Assembly (NCBI RefSeq): GCF_000368825.1 | Contig: NZ_KB849711.1 | Location: forward strand, 1-64,000 | DNA length: 64,000 bases | Reading direction: 5' to 3' | DNA from: Acinetobacter ursingii DSM 16037 = CIP 107286 | Lineage (GTDB): Bacteria > Pseudomonadota > Gammaproteobacteria > Pseudomonadales > Moraxellaceae | Part shown: in pieces, positions 19,531-28,413 of the stretch | Layout of the letters: every line of letters starts with the position of its first letter | Numbering within the stretch: the stretch's first letter is position 1 | Translations under genes and position numbers: made by a program | Notes under the pieces: generated by a model | What the model was told of the DNA's origin: nothing | Databases searched by the model: none | Seen by the model: only the letters and a program-made list of their open reading frames with translations

Positions 19531-20179
19531 AACTCAATTGCTCCAACTCCAAATCCTGTCGCATCTGATTTAACAGAGGATGACGCTGGGTTGCATGTTC
19601 TTCTTGTAATAACATGGCATGTATCGTCACCACATTGGACTGAGTAGGTGTTAAATAAATGCGTAGCGCGGAATCTTTAGCATGACCTTGCCACACTAAC
19701 CGATTGTGACTAACGCAGTCACTTATCCCCAGTTCAGATAGATAATCCTGTACCTGAGGCAATGTCGTCGACAGTGTTACCGAACCTGCATAAACGAACG
19801 GCACCTCCTCCAAAGGAAGATCAGCACAATAATCAGCATCACCGCCATACCAAATCATGCCTGACTTTTCAGTGACAGCATAAGACTTGGCACATAAACT
19901 TTTCGGCGCACGTTGATCAGGTTGAGCAGGTATTCGCTGACAATGCCCATCTTCAGCCGCAAACTGCCAACCATGATAGGCACACACGAGACTTTCGCCT
20001 TGTACTTGTCCCAGACTTAAACGCACACTGCGATGCGGACAACGATTTTCCCAAATTTGGACATGACCCTGCATAGAGCGCCATACGGCAACATCTTTAT
20101 CCTCTACCAGAAATTGTTCCACTTCACCCGCTTCGATCAACATCGAAGGAACTAAAGGGATCCATTGTCCTGTGATCAT
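19523..20179 (-). CDS. Rieske [2Fe-2S] protein, electron-transfer half of split oxygenase
   Basis: This is a 218-residue protein if started at the ATG at 20179 (AGGA 8 nt upstream); upstream ATGs at 20185 and 20203 are possible. The Rieske motif is complete: CPHR (C47, H49) and CAYHGW (C66, H69). After YAVTEKSGMIWYG the sequence resembles the sheet of an oxygenase catalytic domain but lacks the iron-binding DxxHxxxxH helix. It is therefore the mirror image of the next gene, which keeps the iron site and lacks the cluster. It follows the BMP binding-protein gene closely. Confidence 0.87.
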   Translation of the reverse strand: MITGQWIPLVPSMLIEAGEVEQFLVEDKDVAVWRSMQGHVQIWENRCPHRSVRLSLGQVQGESLVCAYHGWQFAAEDGHCQRIPAQPDQRAPKSLCAKSYAVTEKSGMIWYGGDADYCADLPLEEVPFVYAGSVTLSTTLPQVQDYLSELGISDCVSHNRLVWQGHAKDSALRIYLTPTQSNVVTIHAMLLQEEHATQRHPLLNQMRQDLELEQLSYV

Positions 20180-20221
20180 GTCCATCTTCCTCAGAAAAAC
20201 CATTGACTTAAATTTTACAAT

Positions 20222-21400
20222 TTATTTTGGCAATACGCCCTGAACACCTTGTACATAGAAGTTCATCTTATCCAGTTGTGCTTCGGTATAAATACTGCCT
20301 GCTTTCACAAACTCTTTGCCAGCTTGTGTATACAGTGGACCTGCAAATGGATTCAGTTTACCTGCCTTAATGGCATCACGACGAGCCAAAACCATTTTTT
20401 TAGCGTCAGCCGAAACTGCTTTTCCAATATTTTCCACATTGACCGTGCCTTCTTTGACACCATAATAAATCGGCGCATTGGTCCATTTGTTCGCAGCAAC
20501 ATCTTTCAGCACTTTTTCATAAATCGGATCCCAATGCAGTACCGCCGCAGCTAATTGCGCATCGCCACCAAATTTACCCATATCCGAATTCCAACCGAGA
20601 CCCCAAACCCCTTTTTGCTTGGCCGCCTGTACCACTGCTGGCGAATCGGTATTTTGTAATAACACATCGCACCCTTGTGAAATCAAGGCTAAAGCAGCAT
20701 CACGTTCTTTACCCGGATCAAACCAAGAACTGACCCAGACCACTTGGGTGGTAATTTTTGGATTGACACTACGCGCACCAATAGTAAACGCATTAATATT
20801 GCGCACCACTTCTGGAATTGGATACGAACCTACAAAACCAATTTTACCAGTCTTGCTCTTACTTCCCGCCAATACACCAAGCAAATACGCACCCTGATAA
20901 GTACGAATATTATAGTTGCCCATATTTTTGCCAGATTTATAACCTGTGGCATGCATAAACACCGTATTTGGATAAGTACGTGAGACTTTCTCCATTGCAT
21001 TCATATAACCAAATGACGTGCCAAAAATGACCTTATTGCCTTGTTGCGCGAGGTTACGAAAAACACGTTCTGCATCACCTGTTTCAGGCACATTGGCCAC
21101 AAAAGTGGTTTTCACCACCCCTTTAAAATCTTGTTCGGTACGAATACGCGATTGATCATGTGCGTAAGTCCAACCATGATCCCCCGGTGGGCCTATGTAG
21201 ACAAAAGCAGCTTTGAGCGGATCAGCGGCATGTGCAGTCGTTACGACTGTGGCTGTCGTCGATAAAGCGCCGATAGTGAGTAAACCGCTACTGGCTGCAC
21301 AAAATGCAGTCTTTTTGAATTTCGAAAATAATTTGGAAAATAAACCCTGTTGGCTTTGATCATGAAGCTGATTTGGATTTTTGTTCATTTCAACAGACAT
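20222..21400 (-). CDS. BMP family ABC transporter substrate-binding protein
   Basis: This 392-residue exported protein has a long basic leader, then a hydrophobic segment ending TTAHA before ADPLKAAFVYIGPPGDHGWTYAHDQ. It is the family of BmpA/Med-type purine nucleoside receptors (PF02608). There is no lipobox Cys, so it appears to be a soluble periplasmic protein and not a lipoprotein. It would deliver a purine or nucleoside to the ABC core encoded at 11327-15046, even though the split oxygenase, GST, LysR, channel and deaminase genes lie between. GGGGTAG precedes the ATG. Confidence 0.9.
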   Translation of the reverse strand: MSVEMNKNPNQLHDQSQQGLFSKLFSKFKKTAFCAASSGLLTIGALSTTATVVTTAHAADPLKAAFVYIGPPGDHGWTYAHDQSRIRTEQDFKGVVKTTFVANVPETGDAERVFRNLAQQGNKVIFGTSFGYMNAMEKVSRTYPNTVFMHATGYKSGKNMGNYNIRTYQGAYLLGVLAGSKSKTGKIGFVGSYPIPEVVRNINAFTIGARSVNPKITTQVVWVSSWFDPGKERDAALALISQGCDVLLQNTDSPAVVQAAKQKGVWGLGWNSDMGKFGGDAQLAAAVLHWDPIYEKVLKDVAANKWTNAPIYYGVKEGTVNVENIGKAVSADAKKMVLARRDAIKAGKLNPFAGPLYTQAGKEFVKAGSIYTEAQLDKMNFYVQGVQGVLPK

Positions 21401-21764
21401 CGCACTACCCCATTTTTGTTATGGTATAAAGACACCAGAAAATAAACTTACGCTGAACCAAAGATTTATTTTCCAGAACACATCAAGCTAAAATGCAACC
21501 TTTGCGCCAACATGAGCTGTGTTGTTTTTAATTGATCATTTTTAAATAAAGGTTATATAAAAACTAAAATAGAGCCAATGAATCGATCAAATCAAAATTT
21601 AAATAAAACAAAAATAATCAATAGGTTATACAATGCACACATTACAATATGACTTTAGCTTATTGCTTGATAAACGTTTAAGAATCGCCATTGTTTTCAT
21701 AGCGTAGAGATTCTGCACAAGTGTGGAACATCCCTGTCCACCCCACTGTTTAAAAGCCATATAT
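21401..21764. other. intergenic region upstream of binding-protein gene
   Basis: This 364-bp AT-rich gap lies between the EamA gene end and the BMP gene start, both on the minus strand. It must hold the promoter of the purine binding-protein/oxygenase operon. I saw no tRNA, no purine riboswitch and no strong palindrome. Short open frames reaching into it from the EamA gene are shadows. Confidence 0.5.
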
Positions 21765-22679
21765 CTAGTTTGGAATGATCTTTTTGGTTTTTATTGATGT
21801 TTTCTTTTGCGCCAAAATGATGCCTAACAAGATCATCATTCCACCCAGTGTATGATAGATCGTCCAGTGTTCTGACAACCACAGACTGGCAATAATTGCT
21901 GTAAATACAGGCATCAGATTCATAAAAATACTGGTTCGATTGGGTCCAATTTGCTGAACAGCCACCATCCACAATAATGGTGCAATCAGTGATGGAAAAA
22001 TGCCCGCATAAAAAACACTTGGTCCATTTTGGAGATTAATCGGATCTAGTCCCAACCACACAATAAAGGGCAGGTGATAAATCAGGGCAAAACCGATTTG
22101 CACATATAGACTGATCAATAACGGAATCTGTAACTGCCATTTCTTTAAAAACACCCCATAAAAGGCATAGAAAAACACCGCAATCACCATGATGGCATCG
22201 CCCCAATGCCCACCACTTTGCAATAAGTTAGCAAGATGTCCCTGACTCATGACATACATGAGACCGAAAAAAGAAATCAAACTCCCAATCACGGCGAATT
22301 TGTTGGGGATATCCTTTAAAATAAACATTGAGACAAAAATGGTAAACACTGGAATAAAGGCATTGATAATCCCCATATTGGTCGCAGTGGTATAATGTGC
22401 AGCACTATAAGCCAGCCCTTGATATAGCACCATCCCAAAGGCACTTAACACCGCCAGTTGACCCAAATGCCGCCGTACCAGCATCCGTTGTTTCCAGACT
22501 TGAGGCAGGATAAAAGGGGTCAATACTAAAAATGCCACCAGCCAGCGATAAAAACTAATGCTCACTGGAGAAATATAATCGGCCACATAGCGAGTCACTG
22601 TAATGTTCAGCGACCAAATTAATACAGCCAGCATGGGCAGTAACAATGCCCACCAATGGACTTTTGCAGCATCTTTCAT
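21765..22679 (-). CDS. EamA/DMT family transporter
   Basis: This 304-residue protein has ten hydrophobic segments arranged as two EamA repeats. The first begins LLPMLAVLIWSLNITVTRYV, and the second contains FFYAFYGVFLKKW and ends with LGGMMILLGIILAQ. The family exports amino acids and other metabolites; the substrate is not predictable. The ATG at 22679 has a weak ribosome binding site. It is not clearly part of the purine locus, since 364 bp separate it from the BMP gene. Confidence 0.88.
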   Translation of the reverse strand: MKDAAKVHWWALLLPMLAVLIWSLNITVTRYVADYISPVSISFYRWLVAFLVLTPFILPQVWKQRMLVRRHLGQLAVLSAFGMVLYQGLAYSAAHYTTATNMGIINAFIPVFTIFVSMFILKDIPNKFAVIGSLISFFGLMYVMSQGHLANLLQSGGHWGDAIMVIAVFFYAFYGVFLKKWQLQIPLLISLYVQIGFALIYHLPFIVWLGLDPINLQNGPSVFYAGIFPSLIAPLLWMVAVQQIGPNRTSIFMNLMPVFTAIIASLWLSEHWTIYHTLGGMMILLGIILAQKKTSIKTKKIIPN

Positions 22680-22794
22680 GAATTTTTCAAACTAAATGAG
22701 AATAAATCTATTTTATCCTTGTCGAGATAAATTGAAATATCGCAAATCAGACATTTGTATCGCAGTTAAGACATCACTTATTGATCAAAATCGG

Positions 22795-23448
22795 TTATTG
22801 ATCAAATAAGTCCCATGCTTTCATGGCATGTTCCACCACATGATTTAATTCATCAATTTCTGCGCCATCCCGTGCCTGCACCGTTAAACCTTGAATCACA
22901 GTGCAATAAAAATCAGTCATCGTTGCTATAGGTGCATGTTTAGATAAATCACCCTCCTTAACTCCCTGCTCCAGACGCTCATGTAGTTTTTGTTTGGTCG
23001 CTAAACGTTTTTCAAGTAGGTTATGTTGTATATCCTGCACTTGTTCCGAGCCATTCATGGCAGCAGTAATTAACATACAGCCTTTGGGCTTATTGGGTTG
23101 AGCCAAACGTTTGACGTTGTCATATAGATACAGCTCAAATGCAACTTTGGCGGTTTTGGCTTCTAAAAAAATGCGGAGGATCGGACAAGCTTCATGAGCC
23201 AGATAATAATCAATACATTGATAGAACAGCCCAGCTTTGTCACCAAAACTACTGTATAGACTTGGTGCTGTCAGTTCCAACGTTTGAGTAAGATCACTGA
23301 TTGAGGTGGCTTCATAACCATGCTCCCAAAACAACAACATGGCTTTTTCCAAGGCCTGTTGCTCATTAAAGCACTTTGGTCGACCGCGTTTTTTCTTTGC
23401 TAACGCAATCGGCTCATCCAAAACCAGTGTTTTATCTAATTTTGTCAT
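22795..23448 (-). CDS. TetR family transcriptional regulator
   Basis: This is a 217-residue protein if started at the ATG at 23448; the longest frame starts with TTG at 23511 and adds an unlikely leader. A basic stretch (KKKRGRPKCF) precedes the TetR helix-turn-helix ATSISDLTQTLELTAPSLYSSFGDK. It is divergent from an MFS exporter gene. The gap contains a perfect 32-bp palindrome at 23517-23548, which this repressor probably binds to control the exporter and itself. Confidence 0.9.
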   Translation of the reverse strand: MTKLDKTLVLDEPIALAKKKRGRPKCFNEQQALEKAMLLFWEHGYEATSISDLTQTLELTAPSLYSSFGDKAGLFYQCIDYYLAHEACPILRIFLEAKTAKVAFELYLYDNVKRLAQPNKPKGCMLITAAMNGSEQVQDIQHNLLEKRLATKQKLHERLEQGVKEGDLSKHAPIATMTDFYCTVIQGLTVQARDGAEIDELNHVVEHAMKAWDLFDQ

Positions 23449-23516
23449 AAAGCTCACAGCTATTTTTATAACAATCATTATTAAATTAATTGACGCTGAT
23501 ATTTTTTTCAACTATT

Positions 23517-23548
23517 TTTATTTTCATAGTGATCACTATGAAAATAAA
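23517..23548. promoter_or_regulatory. perfect 32-bp palindrome, likely TetR operator
   Basis: The centre CATAGTGATCACTATG is flanked by complementary A/T tracts, and all 16 base pairs of the dyad match. It lies between the divergent TetR and MFS genes, 39 bp before the MFS start. The length and symmetry fit one or two TetR dimers. Confidence 0.78.
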
Positions 23549-23587
23549 TTGACGCATTTCTATTTTCTACAATAAGGTTGAAATTCA

Positions 23588-24802
23588 ATGGATAGCTCAA
23601 CACCCATTCCGCCCAGTCCCGTCCCACAAGGTAGCTGGCTGGCGATATTGGCAGTTTCGATTGCCGCATTTGCTTTGGTCACCAGTGAATTTTTACCGAT
23701 TGGTGTCCTCAATAGCGTGGCCAGCGATTTAAATATTTCAACAGGTACGGCTGGGCTGATTATTACCCTTCCAGGTGTAATGGCTGCTTTTGCTGCACCT
23801 TTACTACCTGTGGCAATGAAACAACTCGATCGTCGTTATGTGCTGATTTTACTCACCTTCATAATGGTCATTGCAAATACGATTACTGCATTTTCTGACA
23901 ATTTTACCCTGCTGTTACTCAGCCGATTAGTTCTAGGGATTTCAATTGGAGGTTTCTGGGCGACTGCAATTGCCCTGAGTGGCAAACTGGCACCCAAAAG
24001 TTTACCCATTGCCAAAGCCACAGCCGTCGTCATGGCAGGTGTGACACTAGCCACCGTGCTAGGTGTTCCAATTGGCACATGGTTAAGTGAGTTTTATGGT
24101 TGGCGCAGTGCCTTTGCGATCACGGCAGTCATTGGATTTATCGTGCTTGTGCTTCAAGTCGTATTTTTACCGCCATTACGCCCTGATGCTGCCATTCATT
24201 TACGTGACTTGCCTGCTTTACTTCGTATTCCGAAAGCTCGTAGTGGCATGTTAATTGTACTGCTGATTGGGCTGGCACATTTTTGTGCTTATAGCTATTT
24301 GGCACCATTTTTTAAACATATTGCAGGCTTTGATGGCACGACCATTGGTATGTTGTTATTACTATATGGCATCGCGGGTGTTTTCGGGAATGCGTTTGCA
24401 GGTTATAGCGGTAATTTAAATATTCGTTATACCTTAGCATTTGTGGGAATTTGCTTTGCCATTGTATTCTTTGGATTTCCGGTGTTTGCCATTCATGAAA
24501 CAGGTGCATTTATCTTAACTGCTTTATGGGGTTTTGCGTTTGGCGCATTTCCAACCTCAGCCAATATCTGGATGTTTGTACATGCACCACAAGCCGTCGA
24601 AAAAGGAATGCCGTTATTTGTTGGCTTATTTCAGGTGATGATTGCCAGTGGATCATTACTTGGTGGTTTTGTAGTTGATCATTTTAATGAAAATATTTTA
24701 ATTTATGGTGTACTCAGCTTTATTCTTTTAGCTTTGCTGTCTATTTTCACGTTAGCTAAAGGTTTAAATAATCCGAAAATCAGCTGTGAAAATGAAGCAT
24801 GA
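23588..24802 (+). CDS. MFS transporter, DHA1-type exporter
   Basis: This 404-residue protein has twelve predicted membrane spans and the MFS loop motif between spans 2 and 3 (PVAMKQLDRRYVL). The antiporter motif C-like segment GVTLATVLGVPIGTWLSEFYGWR marks a drug/H+ antiporter-type exporter of the AraJ/YdhP branch. The substrate is unknown. A divergent TetR repressor gene with an intervening palindrome probably controls it. The next gene, an AraC regulator, starts inside its last codon (ATGA overlap), so the two are cotranscribed. Confidence 0.9.
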   Translation: MDSSTPIPPSPVPQGSWLAILAVSIAAFALVTSEFLPIGVLNSVASDLNISTGTAGLIITLPGVMAAFAAPLLPVAMKQLDRRYVLILLTFIMVIANTITAFSDNFTLLLLSRLVLGISIGGFWATAIALSGKLAPKSLPIAKATAVVMAGVTLATVLGVPIGTWLSEFYGWRSAFAITAVIGFIVLVLQVVFLPPLRPDAAIHLRDLPALLRIPKARSGMLIVLLIGLAHFCAYSYLAPFFKHIAGFDGTTIGMLLLLYGIAGVFGNAFAGYSGNLNIRYTLAFVGICFAIVFFGFPVFAIHETGAFILTALWGFAFGAFPTSANIWMFVHAPQAVEKGMPLFVGLFQVMIASGSLLGGFVVDHFNENILIYGVLSFILLALLSIFTLAKGLNNPKISCENEA

Positions 24803-25569
24803 ATGATGTAATTCCCACAACACAGAATGCCTTACAAAATCTGGCTCAACAATTGGAAATTCACGAATTCTTTTTCCATCCGCATGACAGTGTGTGCCCG
24901 CATTCTTCACTGTGGGGAGATTTCAACTTCAGTTTAAATGGTGTGCTTGAAATTCAGGTGGGTGAACGTACCTTCTTGGCACCGCCTAATTATGGTTTGT
25001 GGTTACCGCCACAAACCAGTCATTTTTGTGTTGCAGTCGATCAACCGACGCATTTTATTTGTATCAGAGTCCATCCTGATCTTTGTTCACAGTTTCATAC
25101 CAATCCTAAAACCCTCGAAATCCGACCTTTTTTTCATGCTTTGGTAAAAGAGTTATTACATGATCAGTACTCTCCAGATTCGATAGAATATCTGCGGTTA
25201 TTACAGGTCTTGTTCGATCAAATGCTGGCAGCAGATTGTTATGATCATTATTTACCCCAAACCACGCATCCAACTCTCGCGCCCATTTTGGATAAATTAG
25301 GGCAAGCCCAGTTGTTTAATTCTAGTTTGCAGCAGATTTTACAAAGCTTTCAAATTAGTGAACGTCATGCACTACGTTTGAGCCAGCAGGAATTACAATT
25401 ATCTTTATCAGAATGGCGTAATCGCGCCAAAATTGTGTATGCGATTGGTCAAATTCAGCAAGGGACGGCAATTAAACGAATTGCACTGGATTTAGGTTAT
25501 CAACATAGCTCCAGTTTTATTGAATTTTTTAAACGTTATACAGGTCAAACTCCCCTTCAAATGCAATAA
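24799..25569 (+). CDS. AraC family transcriptional regulator
   Basis: This 256-residue protein has an N-terminal cupin-like sensor (FFHPHDSVCPHSSLWGDF, LAPPNYGLWLPPQTSH). Its C-terminal AraC helix-turn-helix pair covers about residues 180-254, ending GYQHSSSFIEFFKRYTGQTPLQM. The start overlaps the MFS stop codon by four bases, giving translational coupling. It may regulate the exporter operon together with the divergent TetR protein, or act elsewhere. Confidence 0.9.
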   Translation: MNDVIPTTQNALQNLAQQLEIHEFFFHPHDSVCPHSSLWGDFNFSLNGVLEIQVGERTFLAPPNYGLWLPPQTSHFCVAVDQPTHFICIRVHPDLCSQFHTNPKTLEIRPFFHALVKELLHDQYSPDSIEYLRLLQVLFDQMLAADCYDHYLPQTTHPTLAPILDKLGQAQLFNSSLQQILQSFQISERHALRLSQQELQLSLSEWRNRAKIVYAIGQIQQGTAIKRIALDLGYQHSSSFIEFFKRYTGQTPLQMQ

Positions 25570-25580
25570 ACAGAGTGCAT

Positions 25581-25606
25581 TGTGGATAACTTCACGGTTA
25601 TACACA
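25581..25606. promoter_or_regulatory. pair of inverted DnaA-box-like sites
   Basis: TGTGGATAA (25581-25589) is the reverse complement of TTATCCACA, the strict DnaA box. TTATACACA (25598-25606) matches TTATNCACA. The two face each other across 8 nt in the promoter region of the glutathione peroxidase gene. DnaA binding is inferred from the consensus only. Confidence 0.45.
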
Positions 25607-25692
25607 GAAATCCAGAGTAAAACACTTGCCTTTCTGCATAAATCTCCTTAAAACAAGATATCTCTTTTATGTATGCAACTTTAAGGACTTAT

Positions 25693-26238
25693 ATGAGCAA
25701 TTCAGTCTACGACATTCCAGTCAACACGATCTCAGGGGAAGAAGCCACTTTAAATCAGTATCAAGGCAAAGTGTTATTGATTGTCAATGTAGCATCCAAG
25801 TGTGGTTTAACACCTCAATATGAAGGACTGGAAAAACTATACCAATCACAAAAAGAGCATGGTTTAGAAATTCTAGGTTTTCCAGCCAATAATTTTTTGG
25901 AACAGGAGCCTGGTACAAATGATGAAATTCAACAGTTCTGCTCGTTGACTTATGATGTACATTTTCCGATATTTTCCAAAATTTCTGTCGTAGGTGAAGA
26001 TAAGCATCCGCTTTATCAAACTTTAATCACTGCACAGCCTGAACGTATTGGTGAAGGACCGTGGTGGCAAGATTTAGTTGAATATGGTCTAACCCCAAAT
26101 CCAAAGCCTGAAGTATTGTGGAATTTTGAGAAGTTTTTAATCAATAAAAAAGGTGAAGTGGTGGCACGTTTTGCGCCCGATATCACTGCGGATGACTCTC
26201 GTTTAGTCGATGCCATTCAGGCAGAGTTAGCAAAATAA
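25693..26238 (+). CDS. glutathione peroxidase (thiol peroxidase type)
   Basis: This is a 181-residue protein starting at the ATG at 25693, with AGGA 6 nt upstream; an in-frame ATG 24 bp earlier has no such site. The peroxidatic cysteine lies in VASKCGLTPQY, with the conserved GFPANNF (Gln replaced by Ala-Asn context) and WNFEKFLI motifs. It uses Cys, not selenocysteine. The family reduces hydrogen or lipid peroxides with thioredoxin or glutathione. It stands alone, followed by a clear terminator. Confidence 0.92.
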   Translation: MSNSVYDIPVNTISGEEATLNQYQGKVLLIVNVASKCGLTPQYEGLEKLYQSQKEHGLEILGFPANNFLEQEPGTNDEIQQFCSLTYDVHFPIFSKISVVGEDKHPLYQTLITAQPERIGEGPWWQDLVEYGLTPNPKPEVLWNFEKFLINKKGEVVARFAPDITADDSRLVDAIQAELAK

Positions 26239-26249
26239 AATTTTGCTAC

Positions 26250-26281
26250 AAAGATGACAAATCCTATGTTTTGTCATCTTT
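26250..26281 (+). terminator. terminator of glutathione peroxidase gene
   Basis: AAAGATGACAAA at 26250-26261 pairs fully with TTTGTCATCTTT at 26270-26281 around an 8-nt loop, and is followed by ATTTTT. It is 12 bp past the stop codon. Confidence 0.85.
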
Positions 26282-26440
26282 ATTTTTAGAAATATAAAGT
26301 ATATTTAAAAAGCAAAACCAATCACAAAATAATGAAAAACAAAATTCTAAATCACATTTAAATATTATATTTCTCATTGATTTGTCGTAGAAATAGATTA
26401 ATTTACATTCAGATAATGACCTCTTAAAACAAAAACTGGA

Positions 26441-27592
26441 ATGGCTAAAATGAAACGAATACTACGCTGTTTGCCACTCGCCCTGATCGGACTATTGGCG
26501 CATACAACTCATGCTACAAGTCCTGCTCAGGTAACTTATCTGATTAAATTTAATACGCCTGTGACCGATCGTTTATTAAACTCCATCAATTTTAACCAAC
26601 AATTTCAGGGGAAAATTAAATTTATTTATCAACATGCTTTTCAAGGCATCGCTGTTCAAATTCCACAAAATGTAGAGCAGGAATTCGTTCGTATTTTAAA
26701 ATTAAACCCCACAGTCAGCCTGATCGAAAAAGATCAAGTGTTTAAAAGCAATGCCACGACTCAAACCAATGCAACTTGGGGATTAGATCGCAGTGATCAG
26801 CGTAACCTTCCCTTAAATTCGACCTACAATGCCGATGGTAATGCTCAGGGTGTACCCGTTTATGTGGTTGATACTGGGGTGCTGGCTTCTCATCAGGATT
26901 TTGCTGGTCGAGTGAAGGCGGGTTATACGGCAGTATCTGATGGTAATGGCACCACGGACTGTAATGGTCACGGTACACATGTTGCAGGAACGATTGCAGG
27001 TACAAAATATGGTATTGCCAAATCGGCTTCTATCATCCCTGTTCGAGTACTGGATTGTAATGGTTCTGGAACAACATCAACAGTCATTGCAGGATTAGAT
27101 TGGGTTGCCTCTCAAAACCCAAGGAATGCGGTGGTTAATTTGTCACTTGGTGGTGGAACTTCAACTGCACTTGATGATGCAATTAATCGGGTTGTGAATA
27201 AAGATATTGTCGTGGTGGTCGCGGCTGGTAACAACAATGCCGATGCGTGTAACTATTCTCCATCACGAGTCCCGGCAGCGATTACAGTAGGCGCAACCAC
27301 CAATCAGGATCAACGCGCCAATTATTCTAACTATGGAAAATGTCTGGATGTCTTTGCGCCTGGCAGTAATATTACTTCGGATTGGTATTCTAGCAATACA
27401 GCGACAGCAACGGCCAGCGGCACCTCGATGGCAAGTCCACATGTGGCGGGATTGGCCGCTATTTTACGAGCAATATATACAGGTGAAAATGTATCACAAA
27501 TTACCAATCGTATTCTCAATAAAGCGACAACAAATAAGGTAACAGATAGCCAGACAGGCTCACCTAATCGCTTGCTTTACACGCGTTTATAA
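26441..27592 (+). CDS. secreted S8 subtilisin-like serine protease
   Basis: This 383-residue preproenzyme has a signal peptide to about residue 25 ([15 protein letters not shown]) and an I9-type inhibitor propeptide at about 30-102. The peptidase domain has the triad D144 (YVVDTGV), H177 (NGHGTH) and S329 (GTSMASPH), and N264 in AAGNN forms the oxyanion hole. The sequence is closest in style to proteinase K-type subtilases. The protein is secreted and should degrade external protein. An ATG three codons downstream is an equally plausible start. A strong terminator follows. Confidence 0.94.
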   Translation: MAKMKRILRCLPLALIGLLAHTTHATSPAQVTYLIKFNTPVTDRLLNSINFNQQFQGKIKFIYQHAFQGIAVQIPQNVEQEFVRILKLNPTVSLIEKDQVFKSNATTQTNATWGLDRSDQRNLPLNSTYNADGNAQGVPVYVVDTGVLASHQDFAGRVKAGYTAVSDGNGTTDCNGHGTHVAGTIAGTKYGIAKSASIIPVRVLDCNGSGTTSTVIAGLDWVASQNPRNAVVNLSLGGGTSTALDDAINRVVNKDIVVVVAAGNNNADACNYSPSRVPAAITVGATTNQDQRANYSNYGKCLDVFAPGSNITSDWYSSNTATATASGTSMASPHVAGLAAILRAIYTGENVSQITNRILNKATTNKVTDSQTGSPNRLLYTRL

Positions 27593-27606
27593 CCTTTCTT
27601 ATTTCT

Positions 27607-27642
27607 TGAATACAAACCTTGATAGATGAAGGTTTGTATTCA
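27607..27642 (+). terminator. terminator of subtilase gene
   Basis: TGAATACAAACCTT pairs with AAGGTTTGTATTCA in a perfect 14-bp stem with an 8-nt loop, and GGTATTTTTG follows. It is 14 bp beyond the protease stop codon. Confidence 0.85.
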
Positions 27643-27737
27643 GGGTATTTTTGCTTTTGTTATAATTTTGCAAATCTCAATTCTCCCTCCATGTTTTCAT
27701 CATATTCTAAGAAATTAAATACTAATTTTTTTTGATT

Positions 27738-28355
27738 ATGACATTTTTTTCTGGTCGATCTCTGCTGATCTCTGCTTTTATCGGAACCACTATGGTTTCA
27801 TTACAAGGTTGTGATCAGCCTCCCACAAATAATGCGCAGGAAACGACAGCATCAGATCATGAGGCGACCGCCCAAATCACTGATCAAACGACTACAGACA
27901 CCCCATCTTCCGATTTTAAAAGTGGTAATTTCTTTTATATCGCTCGTGATGTCGCTGATCTGCAACTACGTGCAGGTGATTACATTCAACAATTAAAACA
28001 AACTCAAACTGAGCTACAGCAAGCCATTCAAGACAGAGATAGTCGTCAACTACAGCAAACCGCCATGACCTTGCAGCAGCAACTCCAAGGCTTTGATCAG
28101 GCATTAAACAGTTTAAACTTAAAAAGTCAGGAAATTGAAGATGTTCGTAAAAAAATACTGGAGAGCAACCAACAGGTATTAAAAAGTCCATTTTTAAATG
28201 GACAAGTCAACTGGGATCAGGTCAATTTTAAACAGATCGAACAGCAAATGAATAATGTTCAAAGCGAAATGTTAAAGTTGGCAAGCATGATGATTCCGCA
28301 ATCAGATTCCGCTCAATCTGAAACATCTCAAGAAGCTTCTGATACTGACTCATGA
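27738..28355 (+). CDS. putative lipoprotein, unknown function
   Basis: This is a 205-residue protein starting at the ATG at 27738; the longer frame would use TTG. A signal sequence ends in the lipobox LQGC, so the mature protein is a lipid-anchored Cys protein. A Thr/Asp-rich linker follows. Then comes a Gln-rich helical region with coiled-coil character (LKQTQTELQQAIQDRDSRQL). No family is recognised. It is separated by terminators from both neighbours, so it is probably a single-gene unit. Confidence 0.8.
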   Translation: MTFFSGRSLLISAFIGTTMVSLQGCDQPPTNNAQETTASDHEATAQITDQTTTDTPSSDFKSGNFFYIARDVADLQLRAGDYIQQLKQTQTELQQAIQDRDSRQLQQTAMTLQQQLQGFDQALNSLNLKSQEIEDVRKKILESNQQVLKSPFLNGQVNWDQVNFKQIEQQMNNVQSEMLKLASMMIPQSDSAQSETSQEASDTDS

Positions 28356-28362
28356 AATGATA

Positions 28363-28390
28363 AAACCCACTCTTCAAAGAATGGGTTTTG
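28363..28390. terminator. bidirectional terminator
   Basis: AAAACCCA at 28363-28370 pairs with TGGGTTTT at 28383-28390. The loop between them allows further partial pairing. It lies between the converging lipoprotein and alcohol dehydrogenase genes and ends in T-runs on both strands. Confidence 0.7.
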
Positions 28391-28413
28391 ATTCGATTCA
28401 GTGGCGAAGCATT

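Noticed and set aside
21697..21972. 91-codon minus frame overlapping the EamA gene
   Set aside because: It is a shadow of the EamA reading frame with no membrane pattern or ribosome binding site.
22779..22810. Repeated TTATTGATCAAA near the TetR stop codon
   Set aside because: The two copies are short and AT-rich, one lies in the coding end, and they form no clean dyad or terminator.
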